Shown: positions 1 to 7,265, counted from the stretch's first letter. The stretch: DNA of 8,431 nt from Candidatus Nomurabacteria bacterium RIFCSPLOWO2_01_FULL_46_18 (GCA_001786015.1 MFVH01000012.1:236-8666); one strand, 5' to 3'. A program made the numbers and translations. The notes: a model not told the origin generated them from the letters alone.

Positions 1-2166
1 GTTTTCCCTGTACTTGATCTGGAAGGCATTTACTCCCCCTTCGGTCAGGGGCCCGAAGAGACCGTCAATCACCAGATTGCCCCCTGTGTATTTATTCAAG
101 AGCGCTTGCAGGATTTTGACTTGCTCGTTGTTGTTGCGATAGTCCCGGCGCATGTAAGTGTCTATTGCGAAGCTGCAAACCGAAGTTTCCGCGCCCAAGA
201 CTTGGCCGGAAGACCTCGAGCTCCTGCTTCCACTGCTTCCTCCGCCTCCGCTTGGAATATCACCAGAGTCTGTTTCATCGTCATCGTTAGGGTCGTAAGA
301 ATTCGGGTTGTTCGCATCTTCGTCGGTGTGGCATCCGGGATCAGCTTCGTCAATTTCTGAATCGCTTTCGTTATCCAGCCCATCGGAGCATTGGTAAGTG
401 GTTTGAGGTGGCGGAAGAATCTCATGATTGCCAAAGTCCTTGAATGTGAAATCGTCGGCTCCATCGCCACTCTGGGCGCCGTATCCAACGGTGCCGTTCG
501 CACAGGCGACCGTGCCATCCGAAAGAAGAGTCGGAGATGTCTGCTCCCAGCCGCTCTCCAGTACTTCACAGACAATGTAATTTAGGTCTGGATCCAGGTT
601 GACGAAGGAGTAGTTGCCGGAACTGTCGGTTGTTGTGGTTGCTTCAGGAGTTTCTTCAATCACGATTACATCACTATCAAAAGAATAAGAGAATAAATTA
701 ATAGACCATCCGGCAATCCCGAATTCATCATCGTTATCACCGTTGTTGTTGAGGTCGTTCCATTTCATACCGGAAATAGTAGATGTATCTGCATCTCCTT
801 GTTTGGTATTTGTGAAAGTGCAGGTTACATTGCTACCGGCTTGAAGATTAACACTAATGCTGCCGTCAGAGTTCTGCGACCACTGATTATTCCAATTTGT
901 GCCTTGGCAATCTTTTGAGGTTAAATCCCAACCGGACAAGGCGGATTCGCTAATTGTATAATCTATACCTGGAGTCAATTCTTCGAAAGTTTCGGAATCA
1001 GGGTTGTTTCCCTCGGTGGTTGTCAGGTCAAAGCCTTCATTGATACCTTCAAACTCGAATGTTCCATATCCGCCTTCAGTTTGTTTGACGATTGTGATGG
1101 TAGTGGGTGGATATTCACAAGATTGATCGTCCACTGTAGCGTGAGGGTTGTAGTTTAAGGCGTGGGGGTCCATACAACCAGGAACTTCTACGGGCACGCT
1201 GTTGTAGAAGGTACAGGAAATAATATCATCAGTACCCATAACAACTCCAGATACTCCGTTTTCTGTAGGTGAGCCGTTGTTAGAAGCCCCATCACAAGAG
1301 GCGCTTTGGAATGTATAGTTATCAACTGGACCATCAGTTTCAATCACACTGTAAGAGTCGTTTGAAAGAGGAATATTAACTTGTCCGTCGTCGTCAGTGA
1401 CATATTCGTCACCCCCAACTTCAAAAACCCATCCGGCTTCAGCCGGTTCGTCGTTCACCACTTTGGTAATGGTAAGAGTCCCGCCGCATAAATCGGTGAT
1501 AATCTCATCAAGCTCCGCTTGAAGGTCGTCAAAGTTAGCAGCGCTGAAATAAGCGTCCGCGCTGGAAATAGCTTCTAGGTTTGCCTGACTTGGGCCACTA
1601 CCGATTCCAATTGTTACGATTCTCGCGCCATCGGTCAGGATATTACCACCCTTTATAGTATCTGCTACTGCTACTGCATTGGACAAGTCATTGCCGTCGG
1701 TAGTACCGCCAGTCGCACTGGAATCATTGTTAACCGTTGGGTTGCCATCTGAAGCAAACACTACGAGGTTTGGCTTATCAGAACGTCCACCCGCAAAAGT
1801 GCTTTGAGCTTTCAGAAGTCCGTCTTCCCAGTTGGTAGCGCCACTGCTAGAAAAATCTAACGCATCGTGTATATCAGCCACTACATTGGTAAAAGATTGA
1901 TTTACGGTTGCTGTTCCAGCAAAACTTGTTACCGAGAAAATTGTCGGGGTAACAGAAAGTGCAGTCACGAAATCCTTGAAATCATTTTCCATGCTGTTTA
2001 GGTTGGTGTTGCCGATAGAACCAGACCGATCTACAACAAGCGCGATATCAAGACCGCAAGTTCCACCCAAGGATGGATTCGCTACGATACCCTGCACTGG
2101 AAGAGCAGAAAAAGCAAACATTAAAATTACTGCCAAAGATAAAGCTTTTGATTTAATATTTTTCAT
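1..2166 (-). CDS. Secreted VWA-domain surface protein with SdrD/Cna_B-like repeats and C-terminal peptidoglycan-binding domain (partial, no stop in window)
   Basis: Read from ATG at 2166 down to base 1: 722 codons, open throughout and cut by the window edge. Residues 1-26 are a signal peptide (basic start, hydrophobic core LAVILMFAFSALP). Residues 38-225 are a VWA domain with a complete MIDAS: DRSGS at 46-50, Thr111 and Asp140. Cys37 and Cys227 bracket it and may form a disulfide. Then come two beta-sandwich units (about 230-323 and 355-455, each closing with CTF and an Asn), a short Cys-rich motif GCMDPHALNYNP (330-341), an SdrD_B-like unit starting at ISGMKWNDLNNNG (464-476), an acidic possibly calcium-binding stretch (591-633), a Gly/Ser linker (639-655), GQVLGAE (654-660), and a PG_binding_1 domain from about 668 with VIDGLFGPLT (699-708). 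The domains suggest an exported adhesin bound to the cell wall; its ligand is unknown. It has no Shine-Dalgarno and an AT-rich leader. Codon use becomes GC-richer toward the C-terminus. The true end is probably a few dozen residues further. Confidence 0.9.
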   Translation of the reverse strand, partial: MKNIKSKALSLAVILMFAFSALPVQGIVANPSLGGTCGLDIALVVDRSGSIGNTNLNSMENDFKDFVTALSVTPTIFSVTSFAGTATVNQSFTNVVADIHDALDFSSSGATNWEDGLLKAQSTFAGGRSDKPNLVVFASDGNPTVNNDSSATGGTTDGNDLSNAVAVADTIKGGNILTDGARIVTIGIGSGPSQANLEAISSADAYFSAANFDDLQAELDEIITDLCGGTLTITKVVNDEPAEAGWVFEVGGDEYVTDDDGQVNIPLSNDSYSVIETDGPVDNYTFQSASCDGASNNGSPTENGVSGVVMGTDDIISCTFYNSVPVEVPGCMDPHALNYNPHATVDDQSCEYPPTTITIVKQTEGGYGTFEFEGINEGFDLTTTEGNNPDSETFEELTPGIDYTISESALSGWDLTSKDCQGTNWNNQWSQNSDGSISVNLQAGSNVTCTFTNTKQGDADTSTISGMKWNDLNNNGDNDDEFGIAGWSINLFSYSFDSDVIVIEETPEATTTTDSSGNYSFVNLDPDLNYIVCEVLESGWEQTSPTLLSDGTVACANGTVGYGAQSGDGADDFTFKDFGNHEILPPPQTTYQCSDGLDNESDSEIDEADPGCHTDEDANNPNSYDPNDDDETDSGDIPSGGGGSSGSRSSRSSGQVLGAETSVCSFAIDTYMRRDYRNNNEQVKILQALLNKYTGGNLVIDGLFGPLTEGGVNAFQIKYREN

Positions 2167-2210
2167 ATTGTTATTTTTAATAATTTTAATAATAAATACT
2201 TTAGTAATAC

Positions 2211-2266
2211 TCTTGTCTTACCATATTCTGAATCCGTGTCAAGCTGTCAAGTGTATAATGTGTGGG
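2211..2266. promoter_or_regulatory. Overlapping divergent promoter region with tandem TTGACAG motif
   Basis: On the plus strand a perfect TATAAT lies at 2254-2259, about 50 bases before pilB, but no good -35 sits 16-18 bases upstream. On the minus strand TTGACA occurs twice, 8 bases apart (2245-2250 and 2237-2242, inside two copies of TGTCAAG read on the plus strand), upstream of the VWA gene; its -10 is weak (3 of 6 matches at 2222-2227 with a 17-base spacer). The minus -35 is 3 bases from the plus -10, so polymerase could probably not occupy both at once. The tandem motif could instead be an operator. This is motif matching only. Confidence 0.45.
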
Positions 2267-2308
2267 AAAGAAAAAACAAAAAACTTGTAAAATTTTGGAT
2301 TTTGTGAT

Positions 2309-3559
2309 ATGGTTATAATCGCTTTTTCGGCAAATTTAATGGATAAATTAAATGCCATAATTAAAAAGGAGCTTGAGGCCGGAGCCAATATTTCGATCAT
2401 AAATCTGATCGACCATTTAGTCTCTCATGCTTCGGATATTCACGCCTCGGACATTCACATCGACCCGACGGAAAAAAACTTGCGCATCCGTTTCCGTATC
2501 GACGGCGTACTCGAAGACATGCATCCGCTCCCCAAGGACATCCATTCGGAGATAATTTCCCGCATCAAGGTCCTCTCGGGATTGCGCACCGACGAACATC
2601 ACGCCGCGCAGGACGGACGCTTCCGCAGCATCATCTCCGATTTGGGAAGCGTGGATGTGCGTGTTTCTATCGTACCCACTTATCACGGAGAAAATGTCGT
2701 GCTGCGATTGCTCTCCGACAATGCGGAGCACTTTACTTTGGAGACGCTTGGTTTCTCCGAAGAAGATCGAAATAAAATTTTACGCGCTATCAAGAAAACT
2801 TCCGGCATGATCTTGGTCACCGGGCCGACCGGAAGCGGCAAGACCACTACGCTCTACACTTTGATTAAAATGTTAAACTCCAAAGAAATTTCTATTGTCA
2901 CCATTGAAGATCCGATTGAATATGCCGTCGAAAACGTGGAGCAGATCCAGGTGAACGCGCGAACCGGCCTTACTTTCGCCAACGGTCTGCGCTCGATCCT
3001 CCGTCAAGACCCGAACATTATCATGGTGGGCGAAATAAGGGACACCGATACGGCCGGCATTGCCGTAAACGCCGCGCTCACCGGGCACCTACTTTTAACC
3101 ACCCTTCATACCAACGATGTTGGAGCCACTCTGCCTCGTTTACTCGACATGAAGATAGAACCGTTTCTGGTTTCTTCCACCGTGGCTATCGTCATCGGAC
3201 AGAGGCTCGTACGTAAGGTTTGTGAAAAGTGTAAAACTGAGAAAACTCTGAACGAAGAAGAATATGTTCGACTTTTAGAAAATATCTCCGAGAAAACTTT
3301 TGGCGAGAATCGCAAATTCTGGGAAGGCAAGGGCTGTAATTCCTGCAACGGCACCGGCTACAAAAGCAGGCTCGTAATCAACGAAGTGCTGGTGGCCGAT
3401 GAAGAAATCCGGGTGGCGATATTGCGTAAAGCGTCAGCCAGTGAAATAAAACAAATCGCGATAAAAAACGGTATGACCACTATGCTCCAAGACGGTCTGC
3501 GCAAGGCGGCCGCTGGACAGACCAGCATCGCGGAAGTACTGCGTGTAACCCATGAATAA
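2309..3559 (+). CDS. pilB: Type IV pilus assembly ATPase PilB (GspE family), short form
   Basis: Cytoplasmic hexameric ATPase that drives pilin polymerisation through the platform protein PilC. Visible motifs: ASDIHIDP-type N2-domain start (46-53), Walker A GPTGSGKTT (172-180), Asp box TIEDPIEY (198-205), Walker B IIMVGEIRD (237-245), His box TGHLLLTTLHTND (258-270), and a zinc-binding tetracysteine C305/C308 and C343/C346, which favours an assembly (PilB/GspE) rather than a retraction (PilT) ATPase. At 416 residues it is much shorter than classical PilB (about 560); the N-terminal MshEN-type region is absent. HASDI is repeated in tandem (40-49). The start is uncertain: ATG 2309 gives the longest form, ATG 2339 (MDKLNAIIKK) is equally plausible, and neither has a Shine-Dalgarno. 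Its stop overlaps the start of pilC by 8 bases, so the two are translationally linked. Confidence 0.95.
   Translation: MVIIAFSANLMDKLNAIIKKELEAGANISIINLIDHLVSHASDIHASDIHIDPTEKNLRIRFRIDGVLEDMHPLPKDIHSEIISRIKVLSGLRTDEHHAAQDGRFRSIISDLGSVDVRVSIVPTYHGENVVLRLLSDNAEHFTLETLGFSEEDRNKILRAIKKTSGMILVTGPTGSGKTTTLYTLIKMLNSKEISIVTIEDPIEYAVENVEQIQVNARTGLTFANGLRSILRQDPNIIMVGEIRDTDTAGIAVNAALTGHLLLTTLHTNDVGATLPRLLDMKIEPFLVSSTVAIVIGQRLVRKVCEKCKTEKTLNEEEYVRLLENISEKTFGENRKFWEGKGCNSCNGTGYKSRLVINEVLVADEEIRVAILRKASASEIKQIAIKNGMTTMLQDGLRKAAAGQTSIAEVLRVTHE
2426..2455 (+). repeat. In-frame tandem duplication encoding HASDI-HASDI in PilB
   Basis: Two adjacent 15-base units (2426-2440 and 2441-2455) each encode His-Ala-Ser-Asp-Ile. 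They differ at three positions, all synonymous third bases (CAT/CAC, GCT/GCC, GAT/GAC). The family normally carries a single ASDIH(I/L/F)xP motif here. Confidence 0.8.
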
Positions 3560-4655
3560 AAAATTGCAAAAATATAAAAAATATTTTTCGGTTGATTTTT
3601 TTTCTTATACCAGATTTTCGGTCAAGAAGCAGACTTTTTTTGCCAAACGACTCTCTTTTTTAATTAAAGCGGGAGTACCGATGCTCGAGAGCGTGCACGT
3701 GATAAAAAAACAGGCAAAGTCAAAATCGGAAATTAGTGTTTTTGAAAAAATAGTTTCCGATCTGGCCAATGGACAAACACTGGCCGGCAGTCTTTCACGG
3801 TTCAAGGGGGTTTTTGGAAATTTCGCCATCAACATCATCAGGGCCGGAGAATCAAGCGGCACTCTGACCGCCAATTTAAATTACTTAGCCAACGAACTAC
3901 GCAAAAAAGAAATGCTTCGAAGCAAGATCATGAGCGCCATGCTCTACCCTGTCATCGTCACGGTGGCGACTTTCGGCATTACCGGACTTCTGATAGTTTA
4001 CATTTTCCCTAAAATTATGCCGATTTTTCAGAGTTTGAACGCGACTTTGCCGCTTTCCACCCGAATCATTATATTTTTAAGCGAGGGCATCAGAAATTAC
4101 GGGATTTATATTTTTATCGGCCTGGTCCTTCTTTCTATCACTTTTTCTCTTTTGAAAAAATATGTGCCGAGAGTCAGATTTATTTCTGACGGGATAACAT
4201 TGCGGGTCCCCTTCATGGGCGTGATTGTGAAGAATTACAATCTAACCAACACTACCCGCACATTGGGATTGCTCCTTAAAAGCGGAATCTCTCTGACTGA
4301 ATCGCTTGTCATTACTGCCGATACCACCGAGAACGTGCAATATAAAAAGGCCTTCATCGACATATCCAAGGGGGTGATGAAAGGTAAAACCGTTTCTGAA
4401 CTTATTAAAGCATTCCCCGCTCTTTTTCCCGACATGCTGGAGCATATGGTTGCTATCGGTGAGAAAAGCGGCAATTTGTCGAACACGCTCATTTATCTTT
4501 CGGAACTTTATGAGGGCGAATTCGACGATCTGACAAAAAACCTGTCGAGTTCTATCGAACCCGTGCTGATGGTTGTGATGGGCATACTGGTCGGGTTTGT
4601 CGCCATATCGGTCATCACGCCTATCTATGAAATTACCAACAGCATCAAAAAATAA
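3552..4655 (+). CDS. pilC: Type IV pilus inner-membrane platform protein PilC (GspF family)
   Basis: Polytopic membrane protein that couples the PilB motor to pilin insertion at the base of the filament. It has two T2SSF domains: the first from about 25 (KKQTFFAKRLSFLIKAGVP at 25-43, RAGESSGTL at 97-105), the second from about 230 (TLGLLLKSGISLTESL at 237-252). The family signature is FPxxLxxMVxxGEKSGxL at 292-309, followed by LSELYEGE (316-323). Membrane segments lie at about 132-153, 184-200 and 337-357. At 367 residues it is a little shorter than the usual 400, mainly at the N-terminus. The ATG at 3552 lies inside the last codons of pilB with no Shine-Dalgarno, indicating coupled translation. 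Its 3' end is overlapped by the next gene. Confidence 0.95.
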   Translation: MNKKLQKYKKYFSVDFFSYTRFSVKKQTFFAKRLSFLIKAGVPMLESVHVIKKQAKSKSEISVFEKIVSDLANGQTLAGSLSRFKGVFGNFAINIIRAGESSGTLTANLNYLANELRKKEMLRSKIMSAMLYPVIVTVATFGITGLLIVYIFPKIMPIFQSLNATLPLSTRIIIFLSEGIRNYGIYIFIGLVLLSITFSLLKKYVPRVRFISDGITLRVPFMGVIVKNYNLTNTTRTLGLLLKSGISLTESLVITADTTENVQYKKAFIDISKGVMKGKTVSELIKAFPALFPDMLEHMVAIGEKSGNLSNTLIYLSELYEGEFDDLTKNLSSSIEPVLMVVMGILVGFVAISVITPIYEITNSIKK

Positions 4656-5145
4656 GCTTGCCCCGCGAAGTTCGGGCGGAGTGGGGGGATTTACTCTGAT
4701 TGAAATAATGACGGTTATCGGCCTGTTCACGATAATCGCCGGAGTAGGTATGTTTTTTGACTTTGATAATTTTCGCGCTTATTCTTTTCATTCCGAAAGA
4801 GATACCCTGATCTCCACGTTGCAGCACGCGCGAGCGGAAGCGGTCTCGAGTATTTGCCGCGGACCCTGTGACGAAGGAAAACCTCACGGAGTAAAAATTT
4901 TGGACAATAAATTTATAATTTTCCAGGGCACGGATTACGTTTCCGCCGACCGTGACTACGACGCGATAATGGATGCAAATCCGAATATGCTGCACGGAGG
5001 ACTTCCTGAAGTTGTTTTCGAACAACTCTCCGGTGATGTGGATACTCCCGGCGATATTACGCTTACGGATAATTATAGCGGAAGGAAATCAACCATCAGC
5101 ATAAATAGCGAAGGACAAATATTATGGACCGACGAAAGAATCTAA
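4627..5145 (+). CDS. H-like minor prepilin (GspH/FimT type)
   Basis: Secreted pilin subunit, 172 residues from ATG 4627. The class III signal is a basic leader ending GG, cleaved before F22, then FTLIE with Glu26 at mature position 5 and a hydrophobic helix to about 44. The body fits GspH/FimT: LISTLQHARAEAVSS (61-75) and the ending STISINSEGQILW (155-167). Cys77 and Cys81 could pair. GspH/FimT-type pilins are low-abundance priming or tip-adjacent subunits. Start choice: ATG 4597 gives a longer leader; ATG 4627 was preferred because its leader of 21 residues is more usual and basic, overlapping pilC by 29 bases; GTG 4681 would leave only VGG and no basic residue. No Shine-Dalgarno marks any of them. 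The GC-rich stretch just before the cleavage site can fold (see 4661-4686). Confidence 0.88.
   Translation: MKLPTASKNKLAPRSSGGVGGFTLIEIMTVIGLFTIIAGVGMFFDFDNFRAYSFHSERDTLISTLQHARAEAVSSICRGPCDEGKPHGVKILDNKFIIFQGTDYVSADRDYDAIMDANPNMLHGGLPEVVFEQLSGDVDTPGDITLTDNYSGRKSTISINSEGQILWTDERI
4661..4686 (+). repeat. GC-rich inverted repeat in the prepilin leader
   Basis: CCCCGC (4661-4666) can pair with GTGGGG (4681-4686) through five Watson-Crick pairs and one G-U, around a 14-base loop. An alternative inner stem is CCCG (4662-4665) with CGGG (4673-4676). It lies just after the pilC stop and encodes the residues just before the GFTLIE cleavage site. Its GC content stands out from its surroundings. Confidence 0.5.
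5111..5115 (+). promoter_or_regulatory. Ribosome binding site deciding the start of the propeller pilin
   Basis: AAGGA lies 8 bases before ATG 5124, inside the end of the preceding pilin gene. It is the only clear Shine-Dalgarno sequence in front of a gene in this operon and supports 5124 over the internal ATG at 5202. Confidence 0.65.
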
Positions 5146-6713
5146 ATTTTAATAGAGGCCTCGCCCGTAGCATCGCCCATAGGTCTACTGCCGAGGGGCC
5201 TATGGCCGAGGGATTTTCCACCATCGAACTCATGATAGCCATGACTATCATGGTTTTGGTTTTAACCGCCGTAATCTTGGTGTCCTTCGGTAATCAGTCT
5301 TTTCTAATTGGCAGCCAGACAAACGCCGAAGCGATGAAAATTGCCCAAAGACTTCTGGAGCAGGAACAGGCGCTGGCGCGGAAAGATTTCAATCTGGTAA
5401 ATTCGATTCCTCAAGCGACAGAAGATATTTATAAAAAAGAAGTGTTCGTAAAATTATTGCCCGATTTTCTAACCAAAGAAGTGAAAGCGCTAATAACTTG
5501 GAAAGACGAACGCCAACTCGACAAAACACTTGAACTTACCACTCTCATAGCGAATTTCGAGACTCCCGTTGGCGGAAATACGTGCGATTCTACATTATCC
5601 GGAGATTGGACCAGTCCTCAAATTAAAAATTCGGTTACCGACTTTGCCACTTTGGTGGGCGATCCGGACGGAGTCTATACTCTCTCCGATGTTGACGCGT
5701 ATAAAAATAAATTATATGTGACTGCCGATTCGGCTACGGACTCGGAGAGCAGTACAACTCTTCCCACGCTTTTTGTTTTCGACGTGAGCGATCCAACCGA
5801 TCCGGACCATAAAGGAGATACGGATAATGCTCCGACGGCTACTTTGGGATTAAATGCTGTCCGAGTGTCCGAAGACCCAGCCGGAAAAACTTATGCTTAC
5901 GCGGCGAGCAATACTTCCAGCGATTACTCCACTTGTGACCCTGTCGCGAATCGCGCTTGTGGGCAGTTTGTTATTTTTGATGTCAGCAACCAGAATAATC
6001 CGAGTTGGGCGACGAATCTAAAAGTTACAAGTTTAACACCCGTGACCGGAACAAATACCGGACAGAGTATTTTTTATAAAAATGGTTATGTGCTTTTAGG
6101 ACTGTCATCCGCCGCCGGACCGGAGTTTCATATTGTAGATATGCATAATCCGGATTCCTGGTTTGGTGGGGCGCACCTGCTCTATCCGGTTGGCAGTTTT
6201 GAAGTCGGGAATTGGATAAATGAAGTGGCTATGCGCGGCACCTATGCTTATCTCGGAACACCCAACACGCAGGAATTGCAGATTCTGGACCTGACCAACC
6301 CAAACTCTCCCGCACTCGCCGGCGGATTCTCTGATGGTTCGGGAAACGGCAAGGGAATGTATTTGGTCGGGAACAATCTTTATTTCGGCAAGACTACCGG
6401 CGCCGGGGATGATTTATTTATTTTGGACAATACCAACCCAGGAGCCACTTTGCCCAAACTGGGCGGTTTTGACATCGGCAGTAGTGTGAATGATATCATC
6501 GTTCGCGACTATTTTTCTTTCATTCTAACCAACAACAATTTAGAAATATATCGCACGGATGACCCTTCGAACATTTCGTTTTCTGTTTCCATTCCCCTAC
6601 CCGCCAGTGGCAGTGCGACTGAACCTTCGATGGATTGCGAAGGGAATAATATTTTTGTTACCTCGAACGACGGAAGCGGACGTGGTGAACTTTATATAAT
6701 TTCTACGCCTTAA
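5124..6713 (+). CDS. I-like (PilV-type) prepilin fused to an LVIVD-repeat beta-propeller
   Basis: Modular pilin of 529 residues. Residues 1-30 are a basic leader ending AEG; cleavage is expected before F31, followed by FSTIE with Glu35 at mature position 5 and a membrane helix to about 54. Residues 55-145 resemble GspI/PilV (AEAMKIAQRLLEQEQALAR at 68-86, then VKALITWKDER at 120-130). From about 150 to the end there are regularly spaced LVIVD-type strands: LFVFDVSDPTDP (216-227), FVIFDVSNQNNP (282-293), FHIVDMHNP (335-343), LQILDLTNPNSP (385-396), LFILDNTNP (431-439), LEIYRTDDPSN (473-483), and a final ELYIISTP (522-529) that may close the ring, giving six or seven blades. LVIVD propellers are found in surface proteins; binding or adhesion at the pilus tip is inference. 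The start has a good Shine-Dalgarno and overlaps the H-like gene by 22 bases. Ordinary I-like pilins are about 120-200 residues, so the C-terminal addition is large. Confidence 0.9.
   Translation: MDRRKNLNFNRGLARSIAHRSTAEGPMAEGFSTIELMIAMTIMVLVLTAVILVSFGNQSFLIGSQTNAEAMKIAQRLLEQEQALARKDFNLVNSIPQATEDIYKKEVFVKLLPDFLTKEVKALITWKDERQLDKTLELTTLIANFETPVGGNTCDSTLSGDWTSPQIKNSVTDFATLVGDPDGVYTLSDVDAYKNKLYVTADSATDSESSTTLPTLFVFDVSDPTDPDHKGDTDNAPTATLGLNAVRVSEDPAGKTYAYAASNTSSDYSTCDPVANRACGQFVIFDVSNQNNPSWATNLKVTSLTPVTGTNTGQSIFYKNGYVLLGLSSAAGPEFHIVDMHNPDSWFGGAHLLYPVGSFEVGNWINEVAMRGTYAYLGTPNTQELQILDLTNPNSPALAGGFSDGSGNGKGMYLVGNNLYFGKTTGAGDDLFILDNTNPGATLPKLGGFDIGSSVNDIIVRDYFSFILTNNNLEIYRTDDPSNISFSVSIPLPASGSATEPSMDCEGNNIFVTSNDGSGRGELYIISTP
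5155..5212 (+). repeat. GC-rich nested direct and inverted repeats in the prepilin leader
   Basis: Within the leader-coding segment: a palindrome GAGGCCTC (5155-5162), a perfect 7-base inverted repeat CCATAGG (5177-5183) and CCTATGG (5199-5205), and a direct repeat GCCGAGGG (5190-5197 and 5205-5212, period 15). TCGCCC also occurs twice (5161-5166 and 5173-5178). The repeats encode the redundant peptide AEGPMAEGF directly before the prepilin cleavage site. It resembles a small palindromic element accommodated in frame. Confidence 0.65.
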
Positions 6714-7255
6714 TGCGAAACAAATTTAAAAATCAAAAAGGTTTCACTCTCATCGAGACAGTCATCTACATTGCGCTTTTTGCTTTCATTATGACGGGAG
6801 CGCTTGTTTCCATCTACGGTATCTTGGGTTCGAGCGCGCGCAACCAGACCAAGGCCATGGTGCAGGAAGAAGGCAGTTTCCTTTTGGGTAAAATTGATTG
6901 GGCGCTTTCGGGGGTAGAGACGATTAATCTGCCGGACGACAGCGATGGAGACGGTATAGAACTAGATTTGACACTTTCGGTTAAAAAATTCGACACCAGC
7001 CCGGAAAATCCTATCGTCATCACGCTCTCGGGAGGAGATTTTACCATTAGCCGGGGGGGTGGCGCGGCCCAAACTCTCAACAATACCGATGTCACCGTAT
7101 CTTGTGATCCGTTGGGATGTTTTACTTATAGGGCTGAAACTGGTGACGGCATCAATCCGGAAAGTTTGGAAGCGAAATTTAACGTGAGCGCTCTGACTTC
7201 CGAAGGATTGCCTTTTTCCCAGGATTTCTCTACCATTAAATATCTACGAAAATAA
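6713..7255 (+). CDS. J-like minor prepilin (GspJ/PilW type)
   Basis: Pilin of 180 residues with a textbook class III signal: MRNKFKNQKG, cleavage before F11, then FTLIE with Glu15 at mature position 5 and a hydrophobic helix to about 38 (TVIYIALFAFIM at 16-27). The segment after it (QEEGSFLLGKIDWALSG, 51-67) matches the early helix region of GspJ/PilW-type subunits. The rest is beta-rich, with Cys131 and Cys136 placed for a small disulfide loop. GspJ-type pilins form the tip trimer with I- and K-type subunits, which fits the order here. The start overlaps the preceding stop by one base (TAATG), a sign of reinitiation. No grafted domain is present, unlike the genes on either side. Confidence 0.9.
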   Translation: MRNKFKNQKGFTLIETVIYIALFAFIMTGALVSIYGILGSSARNQTKAMVQEEGSFLLGKIDWALSGVETINLPDDSDGDGIELDLTLSVKKFDTSPENPIVITLSGGDFTISRGGGAAQTLNNTDVTVSCDPLGCFTYRAETGDGINPESLEAKFNVSALTSEGLPFSQDFSTIKYLRK

Positions 7256-7265
7256 TTTCCATTTT

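Noticed and set aside
162..575. Minus-strand reading frame of 137 codons
   Set aside because: It is a second frame inside the VWA/peptidoglycan-binding gene; the continuous 722-codon frame with recognisable domains explains this region.
106..585. Two plus-strand reading frames (106-360 and 391-585)
   Set aside because: Both are antisense to the acidic, linker and wall-binding part of the minus-strand gene and show no recognisable domain.
1976..2290. Plus-strand reading frame of 104 codons upstream of pilB
   Set aside because: It is antisense to the signal peptide and VWA start of the minus-strand gene, runs through the promoter region, and its product resembles no protein I know.
4681..4686. 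GTG start for the H-like pilin
   Set aside because: It would leave a leader of three residues without a basic residue, which prepilin peptidase substrates normally have.
4242..4730. Minus-strand reading frame of 162 codons opposite pilC and the next pilin
   Set aside because: It is antisense to two well-supported genes, with no recognisable motif.
5202..5204. Internal ATG as the start of the propeller pilin (leader MAEG)
   Set aside because: No basic residue in the leader, whereas ATG 5124 has a Shine-Dalgarno and a basic leader.
2309..7255. Recoded UGA as in Absconditabacteria/Gracilibacteria
   Set aside because: No in-frame TGA occurs in the six plus-strand genes, and glycine uses ordinary GGN codons; all five complete genes end in TAA.
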